64,000 nucleotides of DNA, from the NCBI GenBank assembly GCA_965277745.1, contig OZ255837.1:1054001-1118000 (forward strand). Direction: 5' to 3'. This DNA comes from G965277745 sp965277745 (GTDB taxonomy: Bacteria; Pseudomonadota; Gammaproteobacteria; Cardiobacteriales; Cardiobacteriaceae). The position numbers and the translations under genes were made by a program. Shown here piece by piece: positions 19,757 through 28,717 of the stretch (positions are counted from its first letter, which is position 1; each line of letters starts with the position of its first letter). A model generated the notes under the pieces. That model had not been told where the DNA came from. It did not search any database and worked only from the letters and a program-made list of their open reading frames with translations.

Positions 19757-21307
19757 ATGGAGGTCGTTGATCTTTCGCGGCTGCAATTTGCCGCCACAGC
19801 ACTATATCATTTTCTTTTCGTTCCGTTGACATTGGGGCTTTCGTGGATTCTGGTGATCATGGAATCGGCCTATGTCATAACCAATAATCAGGTCTATAAA
19901 GACATGACCCGTTTCTGGGGCAAGTTGTTCGGAATCAACTTCGCTCTCGGGGTGACCACCGGTATCACCATGGAATTCGAGTTTGGCACCAACTGGGCCT
20001 ACTATTCTCATTACGTCGGTGATATTTTCGGCGCGCCGCTGGCCATCGAGGGCCTGATGGCGTTCTTTCTCGAAGCGACGCTGGTCGGTTTGTTTTTCCT
20101 TGGCTGGGAGCGTTTGTCGAAACGTCAGCATCTGATAGTGACGATCTTTGTCGCCCTCGGAACGAATCTCTCGGCCTTGTGGATTTTGGTCGCCAACGGC
20201 TGGATGCAGGAACCGGTCGGCGCACACTTCAACTTCGCGACCATGCGCATGGAAATGACGGATTTCGCGGCGGTCCTCTTCAATCCTCAAGCGCAGAACA
20301 AATTCGTGCACACGGTTTCCGCCGGTTATGTCTGCGGGGCGATGTTCGTCCTTGCGATCTCTTCCTGGTATCTGCTCAAAGGGCGTGATCTCGATTTCGC
20401 CAAGAAATCCTTCCGCATCGCGGCGGCTTTCGGGCTGGCCTCGATCTGCTCGGTCATCGTCCTCGGCGATGAATCCGGCTATACCGTCAATCAGGGGCAA
20501 AAAACCAAAATGGCGACTATCGAGGCGATGTGGGAGACCGAACCGGCCCCGGCCTCTTTCACGCTGATCGCCTGGCCGAATGAAAAGGAGATGAAAAACG
20601 ACTGGTCGATTGAAATTCCCTATGTAATGGGCATCATCGGCACCCGTTCCCTGAATACGCCGATTCCCGGCATCAAGGAGATCGTCGCGGAAAACACAGG
20701 ACGCATCGAATCCGGTATCGAAGCGGTGAAAGCGCTCAAGATTTTGCGCAAGGAACGCGACAACGCCGAAGCGCTGGCGACATTCGAAGCGCATCGAGAC
20801 GATCTCGGTTTCGGCTATCTGTTGCAAAGCCGTATCGGTGATGTCACCACGGCGACACCGCAGCAGATTGCCGATGTTGCGCGCCATTCCCTGCCGCGGG
20901 TGGCGCCGATGTTCTGGTCCTTCAGAATCATGGTCGCTTGTGGCTTTTTCATGTTGTTCGTGTTCGTCGTGAGCTTCTGGCACAGCATCAAGGGGACTTT
21001 TGCGGAGCGCAAGTGGCTGCTGCATCTTGCGCTTTACAGTTTGCCACTGCCATGGATCGCCGCGGAATTCGGTTGGTTTGTCGCCGAATATGGCCGCCAA
21101 CCGTGGAGCATTTACGGCGTTCTGCCGACCGCCATGTCGGGCTCGACGTTATCCGTGGCCGCCCTCTACGGTTCGTTGGCGGGCTTTATCGGCTTGTATA
21201 CGATCTTGCTGATCGTGGAAATGTTCCTGATGATCCGTTACGCGCGCCTCGGTCCTTCGAGTCTCGGCAGCGGACGCTATTCGCGCGAACAAGCACGGAC
21301 ATCATAA
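19757..21307 (+). CDS. cydA: Cytochrome bd ubiquinol oxidase subunit I
   Basis: A 516-residue membrane subunit of the bd-type quinol oxidase that reduces oxygen with high affinity and carries hemes b558, b595 and d. The N-terminus LSRLQFAATALYHFLFVPLT contains the conserved heme-ligand histidine (H18). The region around 237-265 (GDESGYTVNQGQ, then ETEPAPASFTLIAWP) is the quinol-binding Q loop, and the middle of the protein has the usual series of membrane helices. The length matches the short-Q-loop to E. coli type. A GAGGAGGGG site precedes the ATG. First gene of the cydA-cydB-cydX operon, with a long structured leader. Confidence 0.97.
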   Translation: MEVVDLSRLQFAATALYHFLFVPLTLGLSWILVIMESAYVITNNQVYKDMTRFWGKLFGINFALGVTTGITMEFEFGTNWAYYSHYVGDIFGAPLAIEGLMAFFLEATLVGLFFLGWERLSKRQHLIVTIFVALGTNLSALWILVANGWMQEPVGAHFNFATMRMEMTDFAAVLFNPQAQNKFVHTVSAGYVCGAMFVLAISSWYLLKGRDLDFAKKSFRIAAAFGLASICSVIVLGDESGYTVNQGQKTKMATIEAMWETEPAPASFTLIAWPNEKEMKNDWSIEIPYVMGIIGTRSLNTPIPGIKEIVAENTGRIESGIEAVKALKILRKERDNAEALATFEAHRDDLGFGYLLQSRIGDVTTATPQQIADVARHSLPRVAPMFWSFRIMVACGFFMLFVFVVSFWHSIKGTFAERKWLLHLALYSLPLPWIAAEFGWFVAEYGRQPWSIYGVLPTAMSGSTLSVAALYGSLAGFIGLYTILLIVEMFLMIRYARLGPSSLGSGRYSREQARTS

Positions 21308-21320
21308 GGAGGAAATGATC

Positions 21321-22466
21321 ATGGAATTGCTCGAGTACGGAACCCTGAAATTCATCTGGTGGCTCTTGGTCGGCGCCCTGCTGATCGGATTCGCGATCAT
21401 GGATGGTCACGACATGGGGATCGGCGCGCTGTTGCCGTTTGTCGCCAAGGACGACGAAGAACGCCGCGTCGTGATCAATACCGTCGGGGCGCACTGGGAA
21501 GGCAATCAGGTTTGGTTCATTACCGGCGGCGGGGCGATTTTCGCCGCGCTGCCGATGGTTTATGCGACTGCCTTCTCCGGTTTCTACTTCGCGATGCTCG
21601 CCGTGTTGTGGGCGCTGTTTTTCCGCCCGGTCGGTTTCAAGTACCGTAGCCTGATGCCGGGGAAAACCTGGCGTACCCTGTGGGACTGGGGGATCTTCGT
21701 CGGCTCTTTCGTACCGGCCTTGATCTTCGGTGTCGCTTTCGGCAACCTGCTTCAGGGGGTGCCGTTTTATTTCGACGACAACCTGCGTTCCTTCTACACC
21801 GGCAGCTTCTGGGCCTTGCTCAATCCGTTCGCCCTGCTTTGCGGCCTCGTCTCGGCGGCGATGCTGATCACCCACGGGGGGATTTATTTGATGCATCGCA
21901 GCGAAGGGGCGATTTACCGGCGCTGCGAGACGGTCGTCACGTTTTTCGCTTTCCTCACCCTGGCGCTTTTTTCTCTCGCCGGGGTGTGGCTCGCGATCGC
22001 AATCGACGGTTACGCGCTGGTCTCCGCTGTCGACCCCAACGCGTCGATCGATCCGCTGTCGAAAACCGTAAGTGTCTCCTCGGGCGCGTGGCTGCAAAAC
22101 TACGCGCGCTTTCCGCTTTCCATCGCCCTGCCGCTGCTCGCTTACGCTGGATTCCTCGCGGCCTGGTGGTTCGTCAAGCGGGCGAAGACGCTCTGCGCTT
22201 TCGTCGCTTCTTCCCTTGGTTTGCTGGGGATTATCATGACCGCGGGCGTTTCGATGTTTCCTTTTCTGATGCCCTCGTCGACGCACCCGGTCTCTTCCCT
22301 GACCATCTGGGACAGTACTTCCAGTCCGCTGACCCTTTTTCTGATGCTGATCGCGACCATCGTTTTTCTGCCGATCGTCCTCGTCTACACCGGCTGGGCG
22401 TTCCGCGTGATGCGCGGGAAAGTGACCAATGCGTACATTCGTGAACACGATCACACGGCCTATTGA
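21321..22466 (+). CDS. cydB: Cytochrome bd ubiquinol oxidase subunit II
   Basis: A 381-residue partner subunit of CydA. Diagnostic stretches are the N-terminal FIWWLLVGALLIGFAIMDG, then GAHWEGNQVWFITGGGAIFAA and ALLCGLVSAAMLITHGG, with eight or nine membrane helices. I chose the ATG at 21321 rather than the in-frame ATG at 21315, because AGGAGG at 21307-21312 is 8 bases from the former and only 2 from the latter. The start lies 13 bases after the cydA stop, so the two are co-transcribed. Confidence 0.96.
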   Translation: MELLEYGTLKFIWWLLVGALLIGFAIMDGHDMGIGALLPFVAKDDEERRVVINTVGAHWEGNQVWFITGGGAIFAALPMVYATAFSGFYFAMLAVLWALFFRPVGFKYRSLMPGKTWRTLWDWGIFVGSFVPALIFGVAFGNLLQGVPFYFDDNLRSFYTGSFWALLNPFALLCGLVSAAMLITHGGIYLMHRSEGAIYRRCETVVTFFAFLTLALFSLAGVWLAIAIDGYALVSAVDPNASIDPLSKTVSVSSGAWLQNYARFPLSIALPLLAYAGFLAAWWFVKRAKTLCAFVASSLGLLGIIMTAGVSMFPFLMPSSTHPVSSLTIWDSTSSPLTLFLMLIATIVFLPIVLVYTGWAFRVMRGKVTNAYIREHDHTAY

Positions 22467-22475
22467 GGAGGAATG

Positions 22476-22601
22476 ATGTGGTATTTTGCCTGGATACTTG
22501 GACTGGGTTTCGCTGTCGCCCTGGCGATTCTCGGTGCCCTGTGGGGAGAATTCGAACAGGATCGGACGAACGACCGCGACGAAGACAAACCTTCTACCTG
22601 A
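22476..22601 (+). CDS. cydX: Cytochrome bd small subunit CydX
   Basis: A 41-residue single-helix protein that begins MWYFAWILGLGFAVALAI, the hallmark of CydX, which stabilises the heme environment of the CydAB oxidase. The helix is followed by GALWGEFEQ and a charged tail (DRTNDRDEDKPST). AGGAGG lies directly upstream; the second of two adjacent ATG codons (22476) is better spaced than the first (22473). It starts 9 bases after the cydB stop. Confidence 0.93.
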   Translation: MWYFAWILGLGFAVALAILGALWGEFEQDRTNDRDEDKPST

Positions 22602-22839
22602 CCGCTTGACAAGCTGACGCCGGCGGTCAAGAGGGGCGCGTTGCCGACTTGCGCAAACGCGGCAAGAGAAGGATTTCGCGAAGCGCGGGCGCTCATTTTC
22701 TGTCTTCACGTTTTACTGCGGGAGGGCGACCGTGATTCTGTCTCGGAAAGACGGCACGAACACGAGTGGGGGAAAATCCCCATCAGGGCGGCGGCGGGAA
22801 GGACGCCGCCGTGCCCCGTAAAGCCGCTTTTTCACGACA

Positions 22840-24516
22840 CTACAGCCCTGGGCGCTTCAGTTGCAGGTGCCGTACGCCGCGCGTCTGCGCGTCGAGATGA
22901 CTGACGATGAGTAAAATCCCGCCCTTCATTTCTTCGCGCAGCATGGCGAGTATTTTGCGGTGCGTTTTTTCGTCCAGTCCGGCGAAAGGTTCGTCGAGCA
23001 ACAGGAGCGGACGGTTGCCGAGGAGCAGGCGAGCGAGCGCGATTCGCCGCGCTTGTCCGCCGGAGATAGCGGCGCCGTATTCGCCGAGGGCGGTGTCAAG
23101 CCCTCGCGCCTGCGCTTTCGCCCAATCGGCGAGGGCGACTTTTTCGAGCACTTGCCACAGCCTCTCATCGCTTGCCTGCGGATTGCCAAGACGCAAATTT
23201 TCCGCGAGGGTCAAGTCGAAAATATCGAGTTGCTGACCGAGATAGGCGATCGTTTTCTGCTGCTGCCAATCGCCGACGGGTTTGCCGTTCAGCGTCAGTT
23301 TCCCTTTTTCCGCCGCGAGTTCGCCGCCAAGTACGGCGAGCAAGGTGGACTTGCCGCTACCGGAGACGCCGCCGATGATCAACGTCTCGCCGCTTTTCAG
23401 GGTGAAACTCACGTCCTCGGCGCCGTTTATCGCCTCGTGATGGCGTGCGTGGAGATGTTCGGCCTTGAGGACGTACGGGGCGCGAGGAATCTCGCATACA
23501 GATTTTTTATGGACAGCGGCCTGGGTCGGAAGCAGCGCGTTCAGGCGCTCCTTGGCGGCGCTGCCGAGGCCCGCGGCGATCGCTTTCGCCCCCAGCGGCA
23601 AAAGCATTTCATTGAGTCCGAACATCCACAGAAGCAGCGCGAGCAGCGCGGCGGGAGTGAGTTGGCCGCTGTCGAGCAGGAGACTGCCGCGCCACAGGAG
23701 AACGGACAGCAGCAAAACGAAGGCGATTTGTTGACACAGGACGACACGATCGCCAAGGCGCTTTTCGCGGCGGCAAATCGTGTCATAGGCGTCGGCGCTT
23801 TCCTGGAAGTCGGCGACGCAGTCTTGCCAACGTTGCCATTGTAGCAGGGCGGTCAGCGCCGGCAGGGGCGTCAGAAGGAGGCTGCGTCGCTGTTCGGCAG
23901 CATCGGCCTCTGCCCGTGCCAGCGTTCTCGCCTGGCGGGCGGCGGATAAGGGAAGAATAAGGCCGGCGACGAACAGGGGAGGCAAGAGCCAGGGAACGAG
24001 CGGCGCGGCGAGCAAGCAGATGAGCAGGAAAAAAGCCAGTTGCGCGAGCAGCGCCCAGATCCACGGCAGAACGACGGCAAGCGGCCAGCTGTCGAGGAGA
24101 TCAATATCTTCGCTCAGGCGGTGCATGCCCTTGACGGAAGGGACAACGGCGCCCGGTGGCGCGGCGAGCAGGCGGGCAAAAAAGGCGCCGCGCAGATCGG
24201 CGAGCAGGGCGAGGACGGCGTTGTGCGAAGCCATGCGTTCGCCGTAGCGTCCGGCGGTGCGGACAATGGCGAGAAAACGGATAATCGCGGCCGGGAGGAG
24301 ATAATTGAAGGTATAGGCGGTGGAAAGGCCTGCCATGCCGGCGAATGCCGCGGCGGTGAGGAAATGACCGGACAGGGAAAGCAGTCCGATGGCGGCGAGC
24401 GCGGCAACGGCGCCAACGCTCGAGGCGATCAGCCAGTCACCGCGGCGGCCGCGCGTCAGATTGCGCAGGTGGAAGCGGCCGTCGGCGGACAACAGGCGGG
24501 ATTTATCGGCAGACAC
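22840..24516 (-). CDS. cydC: Glutathione/cysteine ABC exporter subunit CydC
   Basis: A 558-residue fused membrane-ATPase half-transporter. The N-terminal half has six hydrophobic segments; the C-terminal half has Walker A GVSGSGKST (about 382-390), the signature ISGGQARRIALAR (about 483-495) and Walker B LLLLDEPFAGLD. CydDC exports reduced thiols (glutathione, cysteine) to the periplasm and is needed for cytochrome bd assembly. The reading frame begins inside the end of cydD (14-base overlap), indicating translational coupling. It faces cydX convergently, with a 238-base spacer holding only a GC-rich inverted repeat. Confidence 0.93.
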   Translation of the reverse strand: MSADKSRLLSADGRFHLRNLTRGRRGDWLIASSVGAVAALAAIGLLSLSGHFLTAAAFAGMAGLSTAYTFNYLLPAAIIRFLAIVRTAGRYGERMASHNAVLALLADLRGAFFARLLAAPPGAVVPSVKGMHRLSEDIDLLDSWPLAVVLPWIWALLAQLAFFLLICLLAAPLVPWLLPPLFVAGLILPLSAARQARTLARAEADAAEQRRSLLLTPLPALTALLQWQRWQDCVADFQESADAYDTICRREKRLGDRVVLCQQIAFVLLLSVLLWRGSLLLDSGQLTPAALLALLLWMFGLNEMLLPLGAKAIAAGLGSAAKERLNALLPTQAAVHKKSVCEIPRAPYVLKAEHLHARHHEAINGAEDVSFTLKSGETLIIGGVSGSGKSTLLAVLGGELAAEKGKLTLNGKPVGDWQQQKTIAYLGQQLDIFDLTLAENLRLGNPQASDERLWQVLEKVALADWAKAQARGLDTALGEYGAAISGGQARRIALARLLLGNRPLLLLDEPFAGLDEKTHRKILAMLREEMKGGILLIVSHLDAQTRGVRHLQLKRPGL

Positions 24517-26224
24517 GCGCTTCTCCTGCGGGGATTTCCCAGAAACGGTCGAGCCAGGCGATGTCGCGATTGTGGCTCGCCAGGAGGACGGTCTTGCCGG
24601 CGCTCAGGGTGCCGAGCAAACGCAACAATTCCGCGGCGGTTTGCGGGTCGAGGTGGGCGGTCGGCTCGTCGAGCAGCCACAGCGGAGCATCACGCAGCAG
24701 CAACTGCGCGAGGGAAAGCCGCTGTAACTGACCACCGGAAAGCCCCCGTCCGCGTTCGCCGAGAACGGTATCGACGCCTTGCGGAAGACGCTGGATCAGC
24801 GGCCACAATTGCACTTGTTTCAGTACCTTGTGCAGGTGCGAATCATCGGCTTTTCCGTTGGCCAGACGCAGGTTCTCGGCGATGCTGCCCGGCAGCATCG
24901 GGGGGGACTGGGACAGGTAGGCGATCTGTCCGCGCAGAAAAGCGCGATCCAAAGTGGCGACTTCTTCCCCGTCGATTCGCAGCACACCGCGGTAGTCGGC
25001 AAAGCCGAGCAATGCCTGCAACAGGCTGGACTTGCCGCTGCCGCTTGCGCCGCGGATGCCGACTCGTTCTCCGGCGGCGACCGCCAGGTGACATGGCGGC
25101 AGGCGGACACGTTGCTCGCGCGTGGTGATGGTGAGCGCTTCCAGGGTCAGGGCCGGCGGTTTGCGCAGCGTCAAGGGTTTTCCCGATCGCGCCGGCGCGG
25201 AAACGCCGAGCAGCGGCAGAAACGCGGCGATTGCCGCCTCGGCTTTGGCCTTGTCGTGATAATCGGCACCGAGCTTGCGCAGCGGCGCATAGAATTCCGG
25301 GGCCAGTAAAAGAATGAACAGCGCTCCTTCATAGGCGACCGGCACGCGCCCCTGCGCCCATGGCAACACGCCGATCAAGCCGAGGCCGAGATAGACGGCG
25401 ACCAGGGCGATCGCCAGGGTGGCGAACAACTCGAGCACGGCGGTGGAGAGGAAAGCGAGCGAGAGCACCCCCATGGTGCGCTTGCGATATTCCTCGGCGC
25501 TGCACTCGATGAATCGTTGCGCCTGTTGCTGCGCGCCCAGGCGGCGCAGAGTCGGCAAACCGCGAATCATGTCGAGAAAACGTCCGCCGAGGAGGGCGAG
25601 CGCCGCCAATTGGCGGCGGTTTTTCTCCGCAGCGGCAATCCCGGCGAGGATCATGAAAACCGGCACCAGCGGCGCGGTCAAAAGCATCAGCGCCGCGGCC
25701 AGGGGGCTGTAAAGCGCCGCCGCCGCTGCGATCAGCAGGGGCATCAGCACGGCGATGCGTTGCTGAAGGTGAAAATGACGGATGTAGCCGTCCAGGGCGT
25801 CGACTTGTTCAAGCAGTTGCGCGGAGAGGCTGCCGTCGCTGCCGTAATGGCGGCGCTGCGGGCCAAGGCGGGCGAGTGTCGCGAGCAAAGTGGCGCGCAG
25901 TTTTCGCCGTACCGTGATGCTTGCGTCCTGCAACAGGCGTTCCTTGCCGTAATCGAGTAGGGCACGCAGCAGATAACACAGAAGAAACCCGCCCGCGAGC
26001 GGCAAGTACTGTCCGGCGGACACCGTGTTCCGCTCATGCACGGTGTCCAGGAAGCGGGCGAAAAGCTCCGCCAGAAAGGCGCTTTGGGCGATAAACAGGA
26101 AACTGTGGATAACGGACAGCGCGGTGGCTTTTTTCAGGATCACCTTGACCGGAACGAGCTGCGTCTTCAGCATTTTGGCGATGGTCTTTTTGCGCGCGGA
26201 TGAATCCGCCGTCTGTGAGATCAA
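24503..26224 (-). CDS. cydD: Glutathione/cysteine ABC exporter subunit CydD
   Basis: A 573-residue half-transporter and partner of CydC. The membrane part carries the CydD-type sequence GGRFLDMIRGLPTLRRLGAQ, and the ATPase part has Walker A GASGSGKSS (about 390-398), the signature LSGGQLQRLSLAQ (about 494) and LWLLDEPTAHLD. The start appears to be a TTG (26224) preceded by AGGAAAG at good spacing; the next ATG, 17 codons in, lacks a ribosome site. The pairing with the convergent cydABX operon makes a complete bd-oxidase locus. Confidence 0.92.
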   Translation of the reverse strand: MISQTADSSARKKTIAKMLKTQLVPVKVILKKATALSVIHSFLFIAQSAFLAELFARFLDTVHERNTVSAGQYLPLAGGFLLCYLLRALLDYGKERLLQDASITVRRKLRATLLATLARLGPQRRHYGSDGSLSAQLLEQVDALDGYIRHFHLQQRIAVLMPLLIAAAAALYSPLAAALMLLTAPLVPVFMILAGIAAAEKNRRQLAALALLGGRFLDMIRGLPTLRRLGAQQQAQRFIECSAEEYRKRTMGVLSLAFLSTAVLELFATLAIALVAVYLGLGLIGVLPWAQGRVPVAYEGALFILLLAPEFYAPLRKLGADYHDKAKAEAAIAAFLPLLGVSAPARSGKPLTLRKPPALTLEALTITTREQRVRLPPCHLAVAAGERVGIRGASGSGKSSLLQALLGFADYRGVLRIDGEEVATLDRAFLRGQIAYLSQSPPMLPGSIAENLRLANGKADDSHLHKVLKQVQLWPLIQRLPQGVDTVLGERGRGLSGGQLQRLSLAQLLLRDAPLWLLDEPTAHLDPQTAAELLRLLGTLSAGKTVLLASHNRDIAWLDRFWEIPAGEARVCR

Positions 26225-26437
26225 TATCTTTCCTGCGAATGGTTTTTCAGCGAATCAACTGAAAGCGCTTTGCCGGGTGTTTCAATGTCGTTTCCGCAGA
26301 ACCGCCGCACTTTGGAAAGTTGCAAAGCGCCTTGCCGACGGTTTAGGCTATGATAGCAGGAAGCGGAATTGTCCGGGGGAAATCACCCGGCAGGGCGATT
26401 TTACGGCAATCATGACAATTTGAATAAGGAGAATATC

Positions 26438-28327
26438 GTGCAACTGACAAACGCGCTCATCCGGCTCGGGGCGAAACCGGCCGACAAGGAAGAGGCCATC
26501 CGGGCGGTGGGGCGAATCCTCGTCGAAAACGGTAAAGTCGCCTCGGCATATGTCGAGGCCATGCTCGCACGCGAGAAGCAGGAAAACACCTACCTTGGCA
26601 ACGCGGTGGCGATTCCCCACGGAACGGCACACGCCCGCCATTTGATCAGGGAAACGGCGATCGCCGTCTTGCAGGTTCCGGGCGGGGTCGTGTGGGAGGG
26701 GGACGAGCCGGCGCGGCTGATTGTCGCAATCGCCGCTGCGGATAACGAGCACCTCGGCATCTTGAAACGGCTGAGCACCGTGGTGGGCGACGAGGCGCTT
26801 GCCGCACGGCTCTGTCACACTGGGGAAGTGGACGAGATTCGTGAGGCGCTCTCGGCGTTGACAAGTGAGGCGGTAGACGCGCCCGCGCCCGCAACAGAGA
26901 CGATACCCAGGGAAAAATTCCTTGTCGGCGTGACTTCCTGCCCGACCGGCGTTGCCCACACCTACATGGCCCAGGAAGGATTGGAGCAGGGCGCCAAGGC
27001 CTTGGGTTACGCCATAAAGGTGGAGACGCAGGGCAGTATTGGTGCGGAAAATGTGCTCGGCGAGGAAGAGATCGCGCGTGCCGATGCCGTCGTCATCGCC
27101 GCCGACACCAATGTCGATCTCGAACGTTTCAGGGGAAAAAAGCTCTATCGCAGCGGCACCAAAGCGGCGATCCATGACGGCGCCGCCTTGATACGAACGG
27201 CGCTTACACAGGCGAGCGTTCATGGTGGTACGAAGACGCGGGATGGCTCCGCACTTGGAACGGTCGCGGCGACGGGAGAGCGGAAAGCGGCGCGGGTCGA
27301 TTTCTATAAACACCTGATGACCGGCGTTTCCTATATGCTGCCTTTCGTGGTCGCCGGCGGCCTGTTGATCGCCCTCGGTTTCGCCGTCGGCTCTTTTCTT
27401 TACGGCGAGCAGGGTATTTTTATCTACAAAGCGCAATACGAAGGGACGCTCGGCTTCACCTTGTTCAAGACCGGCAAGGACGCTTTCGCTTTGTTCGTGC
27501 CGGTGCTCGGCGCCTATATCGCCTACTCCATCGCCGGTCGCCCGGGGATCGCGCCGGGAATGGTCGGCGGCGCCATCGCGGCGAGCACCGGCGCCGGCTT
27601 TCTCGGCGCGATTCTGGCCGGCTTCATTGCCGGTTATTTCGTTGACGCTTTGGCGAGGCTGATCAAACTGCCGCGCTCCTTGGAAAGCCTCAAGCCGATG
27701 ATCATCCTGCCGCTTGTCGGCACACTGGTGATCGGTCTTTTAACGTACTACGTCATCGCACAGCCGGTCTCCGCTGTTCTCGAGGCGCTGACCAAATGGC
27801 TCAACTCCCTGCAAGGAAGCAGCTCGGGCCTTTTCGGGGCGCTGCTCGGCGCGATGATGGCCTTCGATATGGGCGGGCCAGTGAACAAAGCGGCCTATAC
27901 CTTTTCCACCGCCCTGATCGGCTCGGATATTTTCGCGCCGATGGCGGCGACGATGGCGGCCGGAATGACGCCGCCGCTAGCGATTTTCGTCGCCACGTTG
28001 CTGTACAAGAGCCGTTTCAGCGCCGAAGAACGTCAGGCAGGAAAAGCGGCCGCCGTGCTCGGGATCAGTTTCATCACCGAAGGGGCGATTCCGTTCGCCG
28101 CCAAGGATCCCTTGCGGGTGATTCCGGCGCTGATGACCGGTTCGGCCGTGGCCGGGGCGATGAGCATGTGGTTCGATTGTCAGTTGCGGGCGCCGCACGG
28201 CGGCATTTTCGTGCTCTTCATCCCCCACGCGGTGAGCCACGTTGGCTTGTATATGGTGGCGATCCTCGCCGGTACCGCGGTCTCCGCCCTGCTCCTTGGC
28301 GTATTGAAAAAAAGAGCGGTAACATAG
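26438..28327 (+). CDS. Fructose-type PTS permease, EIIA-EIIB-EIIC in one chain
   Basis: A 629-residue protein that phosphorylates a sugar while importing it. The order is EIIA of the mannitol/fructose type (residues ~1-145, phosphorylated histidine H61 in AVAIPHGTAHA), EIIB-fructose (~155-255, active cysteine C168 in GVTSCPTGVAHT), then a membrane EIIC (~285-629, starting LMTGVSYMLPFVVAGG and containing AYIAYSIAGRPGIAPG). The start is GTG 26438, preceded by AAGGAGA; an open frame extends upstream to 26369 without a ribosome site. No fructose-1-phosphate kinase or FPr/HPr gene lies next to it, so those functions must be encoded elsewhere. Fructose is the likely but unproven substrate. Confidence 0.92.
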   Translation: MQLTNALIRLGAKPADKEEAIRAVGRILVENGKVASAYVEAMLAREKQENTYLGNAVAIPHGTAHARHLIRETAIAVLQVPGGVVWEGDEPARLIVAIAAADNEHLGILKRLSTVVGDEALAARLCHTGEVDEIREALSALTSEAVDAPAPATETIPREKFLVGVTSCPTGVAHTYMAQEGLEQGAKALGYAIKVETQGSIGAENVLGEEEIARADAVVIAADTNVDLERFRGKKLYRSGTKAAIHDGAALIRTALTQASVHGGTKTRDGSALGTVAATGERKAARVDFYKHLMTGVSYMLPFVVAGGLLIALGFAVGSFLYGEQGIFIYKAQYEGTLGFTLFKTGKDAFALFVPVLGAYIAYSIAGRPGIAPGMVGGAIAASTGAGFLGAILAGFIAGYFVDALARLIKLPRSLESLKPMIILPLVGTLVIGLLTYYVIAQPVSAVLEALTKWLNSLQGSSSGLFGALLGAMMAFDMGGPVNKAAYTFSTALIGSDIFAPMAATMAAGMTPPLAIFVATLLYKSRFSAEERQAGKAAAVLGISFITEGAIPFAAKDPLRVIPALMTGSAVAGAMSMWFDCQLRAPHGGIFVLFIPHAVSHVGLYMVAILAGTAVSALLLGVLKKRAVT

Positions 28328-28717
28328 GGGTTTCTTTGCCTTGGGTGCAAGCACAGAAGGGTGAATAGCGACCGGCGTTGCCGGATCGCCCTGGTTTTCC
28401 GAGCGCTTTTGTCCGGTACGTGCCGCGGTCGCCGGAGCGGGCGATCGCTTTACGGCGCGTCTTTTCGATCGCCGGGAAGTGCTTGTTTTTCCGCCGGACA
28501 GGCGCGAAAACGGCGATTCGCTCTGTCGCTCGTGTAAGCGAGGCAATTCGTTTCTCGTCAGCGTTTGTTGCGGCTTAGGGGAGAGGAGACACCGTTGCAG
28601 TTAGCGAAGACCATTGTGAGAAGCGTGCCAACGGCACATTTGGAAAGGCGCGCCCATATAAAAGCGGCCGGTTTCGCGACGTTTCGGCGCGGTTTGCAAT
28701 GAAATGAGGCGCCGTTC
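28328..28717. other. Intergenic region between PTS permease and pepP
   Basis: 390 bases between convergent genes. A possible stem (GCGAcCGGC-gtt-GCCGgaTCGC, about 28367-28388) could terminate the PTS transcript but has no T run. No gene was recognised. Confidence 0.4.

Noticed and set aside
19802..22709. Long minus-strand frames opposite cydA and cydB.
   Set aside because: Arginine- and glutamine-rich translations without any motif; antisense to clear cyd genes.
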